Below are positions 58,263 through 64,000 of a stretch of 64,000 bases of DNA, piece by piece. The stretch comes from Dermanyssus gallinae (lineage: Eukaryota > Arthropoda > Arachnida > Mesostigmata > Dermanyssidae): the NCBI GenBank assembly GCA_003439945.1, contig QVRM01001811.1, positions 62,001-126,000 of the forward strand, written 5' to 3'. The position numbers and the translations under genes are program-made. How positions within the stretch are numbered: position 1 is the stretch's first letter; each line of letters begins with the position of its first letter. The notes beneath the pieces are model-generated. The model was not told the origin of the DNA. It worked only from the letters and a program-made list of their open reading frames with translations, and ran no database searches.

Positions 58263-58324
<62 letters not shown>

Positions 58325-58326
58325 GT
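58261..58326. repeat. Compound (TC)n-(TA)n microsatellite
   Basis: (TC)n about 20 bp followed by (TA)n with a TTTA interruption. Confidence 0.95.
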
Positions 58327-59156
58327 ATAATGTTTTCCCTTATTTCGGCTGTCGGCGTTGTCGCCGTCGCTGAGAAACGACTACATTGCCGTTAACGCAC
58401 CATTTCTCTGCATTTCGTTTTCAGGCATGCTTGCTGTGATCTCTCTCTCTCTCGATTGCCGCTGTGTTCCGCTTCGAGAGAGAGAGAGAGTACTAGCTAA
58501 CTACCGTAATCTCGTTTCTAGATTTTCTTCTATCTTTGTTGTTCGTGCATACGTCTCTTAGTGCAACTACTTCTACTACTACTACTACTACTGCTAGTTC
58601 TATTACAACTGCTGCTACTGGTATGACTGCTACGCCATGATACGCCATTGATATTGTCTCTCGACTCGACATGCAGCATCCTATGGGCGATGTGCGACGA
58701 CCACCACCCCCCCCCCCCTCCACGCTTAGCTTTAGCCAGCAGCAGCAGCAGCGGCTGGCGCTTTGCTCAGGAGACAGGTGACACGTACGTAATGATACGA
58801 TGCTAATGAATCGGCACAATAATGAATGATCATCGTCGTCTGGTCGTCTGGTCATCTGGCGCTGTCTGGTCTTGGTTGGCCGGTCGGTCGGTCGGTCGGT
58901 CGGGCGGTTGGTTAGTCTGGCGAGACGAGAAACTAGACTGGACGACCTAGGCCAGTCAGTCACAACCACTGGTGGCTCAAATCACTTCGGTTAAAACAGG
59001 TCGAAGCTGGAAGAAGCAAAAATGAACAATCAGGTGGATGAAAAGACGAGCTGACGAGCAAGCAACAAGAAGAAAGAAAAGCAGAATCTTCACAAGAGGA
59101 GAACAGCTAAAACAGGTAGCCAAATGGTAGTATAAGGAAAGGGGGCGAAAACAATG

Positions 59157-59189
<33 letters not shown>

Positions 59190-62100
59190 GTAGAGAGAGA
59201 GATGCTTGCAAAAGTGCAGCCGATTTGGCCAAGGCCGGGATTTAGTCGCTACGCGAACAACCAACGTGTGTTTAGGCAGTGACACCCATACTCAGGTCGC
59301 AGGGTTGTTTGCGTAGCAATAAAATCCCAGCCCAGACTAAATCGTCTGCACGTTTGCCATCGTACCATTAGCCTTCTGTCTTTCTCTAACCTTTCCTTCT
59401 TCTGCGAAATATAGATTTTAAAAAAATACTATATATATATATATATATATTTATATTTATAGGAGAACCGATCATTTCTGGCTCTGTTTGAGCATCAACA
59501 TGTCGTCGATAGGACGACCTATAGGCTGTCGTTCGATTCGTTCGATTTCGTCCGACGTTCCTTTTCCACCACACTTCAACTTGTTCGCTCACGACGACGA
59601 CGACGAACAAGAAGGAAAAGACGCCATCGTCACGCGTCGTTTCTCTCTCTCCCTCTCCTCCTCGTTCGCTCTCTCTCTAAATAAGACGCTGTCGGAAAGC
59701 TGAACCGAAGCGTCGTCGATCGCGTCGGGGGTCAACGGAAATCAGCGCTACCACAAGTCCGTAAGTAATCACGGTCTGCAGAAACCTGGGGACCCCTATC
59801 TCCGACTGTGTGAATGTGGGTGTTGTTCTCGTTCTCTACAGTCGTCGTCGTCCTGGTAATCCTAGTCATCGTCGTCGTCGTCGTCGCTGCTGCTGCCGCC
59901 GCCGTGACGCCCCATGTCTTGGGAGGCGACTGGGCTCGCTGCGCGACGCCTCGTCTACATCTGGAACGTCTCGCGCTCTCTCTCTCTCTCTCTCGATGTG
60001 TGCTCGATGTGCATCTGGCCGTTTATGTTGTGCTGTATGCACATGCGAAAAATGCCGCAGTGGATGGATGGATCGGTGGGTGTGTGGGTGGTTATGAGTG
60101 TGTGTGTGGGGGGAAGAGGGGGGAACGGGGGTGTAGGTGGGCTGACTAGGTCTGTCTGAGCATTCGAGCCGTTGTCGTTGTCGTCGTCGTCGTCATCTAA
60201 CCTAACTGGCTGGCCCTAACGCGCTAACTGGTCATGTGCTAACTGCTCATTTTCTATCCACGGGTTTTGCCGCATTTACGCATTACGATTATGATTAGTA
60301 CTGTCACCCCTAGTTTTACTTTTAATAGTGTAATCATGTAACGTGTGTCGTGAACGGGTCGTAGTCGTCGTAGTAGTAGTAGACAGTGTCGGCTAGTATA
60401 AAAATATAAATAATACTACGGCTATAATAAACACGGCTATACATAAATCATACTTTAAATCACAGACCGTGTCAGACAGGCTACTCATTTGTAAAATACT
60501 GGAATCTTTAAAGATGCAATTTTTAGCAGTGCTTTTCTTGGGTACGGCTTCTTATTCAAGCCGTAATCCCCTTAGTGTGAAGGTTTTAAAATTGTATTTT
60601 TTGTTCGTAAATGTATGCATATACAAGTATGCATAATTGTGTGTACACTTTAAATATTTGGTAAATTTGTGTATATACAATCATACAGTTGTACTTTTAT
60701 TTATACATGCTTTACAATAAGGGGATCACGGGGAGTTGAATCTAAAAATAACTGAACATTTGTGCATATAAACACAAGACTATAGAATTCCAGCGTTATA
60801 TGCACATTATCGACGCACAAAAACGACTGAAAAATAACTTTCCAAGCTTAGAGTTCAAGTGCTACATGCCAACAGGCGCAACTCTGTTTACGCGCAAATG
60901 TATCCCAAAAGGCAAAAACTAGAATAATTTAGGACTTTCTCCCCAGCATGCTTACGTGACAATGTTCACTTGTAGCTTTATCTACTCTAAAATAGAGATT
61001 ATACTATTAACTACCAACCATCGGTAGGTAAGGGCTTAAGTACAGCTCGTGGACAAGCTGCTAAATGTGACTTAAAGCAACAGCAAAAATACGAACAGCA
61101 ACGACAACCTGGTAACCGAAACAACAAGAACAACAGGATTACAAGAAAAAAATATACACTTAAAAGAAACAATATACACGACAGTGGTACTTGTAACAAT
61201 ATTTACAACATAGAACGAAAACAGTGACAAAAACATGATAAATACGAAAAGGGTGGTTTTTTGACAACAGCAAAAACAACAATAACAGCACCAGAAACAA
61301 CAACAACAACAACAACAAACGACGGGAAGATCAGCTTTTGAATGTGAGAGACTATCTACCTGTCGCCTCTTTGTCGGAAGCCAAAGTTAAAGTAGAAAGA
61401 CAGTGTGACGCTGGCGCCGTTGACAGCTAGTAACTATTGGAGTCTAGAGGCGTTCACACAAAATCCTGTATTCGATGCTCCCGATTCGCCGACGGCCGCT
61501 TCGTCGATGCCTCCAGGACTCTGACCGCGTCAGCCCTGTCAGCAGGGAAAGACGTTCCAGTGTCAGCAGCTTATCGAGTGGTCGAGCAGTCGAATTTAAG
61601 AGCGCACGATGACCATATCTTTAGAGCTAAATAAGGACAAACAGAACAAAAAGGGATAACGAATCTAACAGCAGTGGCACTCATAAAAACAACGCACTAA
61701 CAATGACAGCGGCATCAGCGGCAACAACAACAACATCAACGACAACAACATTATAAGGCAGACAGCGACGACAACTACACCCATGGCAAGGAATTTAGTT
61801 GTGCCAACGGTAATAAAACCGACGCAACATGAAAGGTAGTATCAATCACTGTATCAGCAACAGCAACGAAAAACAGATAACGAAAAACAGTGATATCGAA
61901 ACAACAATAACAACAACAACAAATATACAAAGACCAACGTCTTTATCAATATCAACTAGCACGGATCTGCTGTTGCGTTGTTGTGATTGTTCTTGTCGTT
62001 GTTGTCGGCTGTTCTCAGCTAACTAATCTCTTCGTAATCTCCAATTCCTGCTGACCAGGTGCGAGCAACTGGATTTGAGCCAATTTGTTTTGACCTATGA

Positions 62101-62734
62101 GGTATTAATTGATAAATAAAAAACAAGACAAACACTGACTGCTGTAATTAAGCGGGAAGGGCACACTGGATCATGCCACAGAGTGATTCGTATTGCTCAT
62201 TGAAAGGGCATGACTCTAGTTTGGGGCGTCACTTTAGGTGTTGGTCTGCTCCCCTCTCGTATGTTCACCATGGCGCCGTCGGGACACGTTACGCCGCTTC
62301 CCAGGCCCAAACAAACAAGTTAAGTGAAAGCGCTTGTCTTTAGATTTCGCACTGTTTATTTATTTTTCTGCATCCGATGCTTCAGAATGTTCTGGTCCCC
62401 TCCCTCAGAACTAATCATCTTAAAGGAAGTTTCAAACGCCTCATGGGAACCTCAGATAAACCTAGAGTCTATGTTTTCAGGTAACGCCTTTTGTTGAATG
62501 TCGCATGGGAAAACGTTGAGGCACAGTGTCCGACGTTGTTTCACTTCATTCGACGAATAGTTGGTGATGTACAAACACATATAACTAAGTTGTTTTCGTG
62601 GTTATGGTTAATAACGTACACATATACAGCTTTTGTGATCGAGACACAGTTACTAGTATTGGCATAATAGACGTATTCTATTAGAAACCATTGAACCAAT
62701 GAACCTAAAGAATCATTCTCATCATCCACCCACT
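58327..62734. other. Long non-coding stretch, no gene recognised
   Basis: Contains (TC)n/(AG)n pairs at 58,440-58,490, (CTA)n at 58,573-58,592, poly-C at 58,708-58,718, (GGTC)n near 58,880-58,905, (AT)n-(AG)n at 59,156-59,202, GTC blocks at 59,838-59,890 and G-rich DNA at 60,103-60,140. An AT-rich repeat-poor part at 60,280-61,010 includes GCATATACAAGTATGC at 60,618-60,633. CAA runs follow at 61,270-61,318 and 61,720-61,755. Nothing resembles a known protein. Confidence 0.5.
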
Positions 62735-62812
62735 ATTGTGTCGTGTTTGGATCGAATTCACAACTCGTGACCTCCGTGTCGCTTGGTGAGAGAGCTTCCA
62801 CTACACTGTTTT
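62735..62812 (-). mobile_element. Possible tRNA-derived SINE head, family C, copy 2
   Basis: On the minus strand AGTGTAGTGGAAGCTCTCTC (A-box-like) is followed by GGTCACGAGTTGTGAATTCGATCC (given in part: ACGAGTTGTGAATTCGATCC), a B-box-like end. The block order matches 42,190-42,262. Moderate to weak. Confidence 0.35.
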
Positions 62813-63283
62813 GCTGATGATTATAGATGTACATATCTTTTTGACTATGCAAATCTATCTAGTGGTACGTAAATACGAGTAATAGTGTTAGTCCTATTAG
62901 TCGTAGTAGTAGTAGTAGTAGTAGTAGTTGTAGCAGAAGCGGGTAATGTTTCTCGTAGCACCGGGAGCAGTGGCAGAAGCAGAATCACAAGACGACCCAC
63001 GCTAGGGCATCCGAGCAGTTCGCGTAGAATGTGTTAGATAGCATGTGCAGATAGATAGATAGATAGATAGATAGCGGGCTAGGACTCGACTAGGATTCCT
63101 ACTGCTTCTATGACTGCTCTCCGACTTCGACATCTTCTTCGATATCGCACATGCAGCGTGCCAGATGCCGAACTTTGTATTTGCCCGTAAACCGCAACCC
63201 TTAGTGGTGGTCATCCCGCCACTGGCTAACCACAGCCACAGCCGGCTGCTTCTGCAGGCGATGCGTCGCCTTCACCGTCGCCA
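62813..63283. other. Non-coding stretch
   Basis: (TAG)n lies at 62,902-62,928 and (GATA)n at 63,050-63,074. No gene recognised. Confidence 0.5.
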
Positions 63284-63365
63284 TAGTTGTTGTCGCCGCT
63301 GCTTTTGTTGTTGCTGTTGTTTTCGTCGTCGCTGCCGCCGCGCTTGTTGTTGTTGTTGCTGCTGC

Positions 63366-63407
<42 letters not shown>

Positions 63408-63525
63408 CGTCCGCTCTTGTTGTTGTCGTCGTCCGCTGTTGTTGTTGTCGTCGTCTGCTGCTGTTGTTGTTGTTGTTGTCGCCCGCTGCTGTTGTTGTTG
63501 TTGTTGTTGTTGTCGGCGTCGTCAT
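63284..63525. repeat. Long (GTT)n/(GTC)n tract
   Basis: About 240 bp of GTT with GTC/GCT interruptions and repeats of GTCGTCCGCT. Frames on both strands are open because of the period-three structure and read as Leu, Cys, Val or Gln/Asn/Thr runs. Confidence 0.92.
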
Positions 63526-63969
63526 CGTCGCCACAGCCGCCGGAGTTACGCATGCGCCCACTAAGCTAAGCTTATTCGAGGCTGGATTACTCTCTACCTG
63601 GTCCATCATGCCCATAGGCCGCTAGATACGACGACGGGGTGGCGAGTGGAGGTGATTTTCGTCGTCGCCACTTCTACGACGGCTGCTACGACTACCACGA
63701 CTACCACAACCACAGTAGCCGCAGCCGTTCGCTGCAGACACGACCCAGACAAACTCATCGAGCGTCCAAAGGTGTTGCCGTGCCTGTCAGAATGGTAGCG
63801 GCTGCGCTGGCAGTGGCCGGAGGATCACCACCTCTACGTTCGGACGCCTCGTCGAGTTTACGCAGACAGAGAACAACAACAACAACGACAACAGCAGCAT
63901 TACTAGACGCCGGCTCGCAATGCCCGATGGCCTGTAGCTAGAGTGTGGCTAAGACACATCGCACATAGC

Positions 63970-63977
<8 letters not shown>
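63526..63977. other. Non-coding stretch
   Basis: Mixed GAC/TAC/CAA trinucleotide DNA; no gene recognised. Confidence 0.45.

Positions 63978-64000
<23 letters not shown>
63978..64000. repeat. (AT)n microsatellite, runs off the window end
   Basis: Alternating AT up to the last base. Confidence 0.95.

Overview
The window looks like eukaryotic, almost certainly metazoan, nuclear DNA. There are no dense co-directional ORFs, ribosome binding sites or operons. Instead there are tRNA-derived SINEs with A-rich tails and target-site duplications, decayed non-LTR retrotransposons, Tc1/mariner-type DNA transposon remnants, and very many (AT)n, (AG)n and trinucleotide microsatellites. An arthropod, perhaps a chelicerate such as a mite, would fit, but that is inference and the sequence does not settle the species. 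Most long open frames are microsatellites read as protein (Tyr-Ile, Val, Asn, Gln, Thr or Ala runs) and are not annotated as genes.

Layout. 1-6.5 kb is gene-poor, with a 28-bp perfect hairpin at 985-1046 and GC-richer trinucleotide tracts at 2.1-3.2 kb. 6.5-7.4 kb holds a transposase helix-turn-helix remnant and a SINE. A small lysine-rich ORF in a good start context lies at 7,929-8,153 (-). 10.07-10.25 kb is a SINE with a 13-bp target duplication. 11-13 kb is low-complexity DNA. 13.58-16.06 kb is a nested transposon cluster: the C-terminal part of an R2-like, restriction-endonuclease-bearing LINE, a 714-bp foldback element with CAGGGTGTTTC ends, and a Tc1 transposase pseudogene. 23.4-24.5 kb, 40.24-40.68 kb and 55.2 kb carry further remnants of the same LINE family, and 41.6-42.1 kb may carry another. 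27-31 kb has more SINEs. 34.6-37.3 kb contains two copies of an unrecognised ~400-bp repeat around a cluster of TCGAGCT palindromes. 54.5-56.6 kb holds a second foldback locus and a decayed LINE of another clade. The remainder is mostly low-complexity sequence.

Host genes. I find no complete conserved host gene. Several short intervals look like exons: signal-peptide-like first exons at 17,302 (+) and 28,916 (+), and internal-exon candidates on the minus strand at 48,480, 33,574, 26,814 and 13,262, with good splice signals and coding-like composition. A sensible reading is that the window is mostly intron or intergenic DNA of one or more genes with introns of 10 kb or more. I could not identify any of these proteins.

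The most interesting content is the multi-copy LINE remnants with a CCHC-like motif and a restriction-like endonuclease, the foldback family that lies beside them at two loci, the duplicated unknown repeat, the palindrome cluster, and two hairpins shaped like small-RNA precursors.
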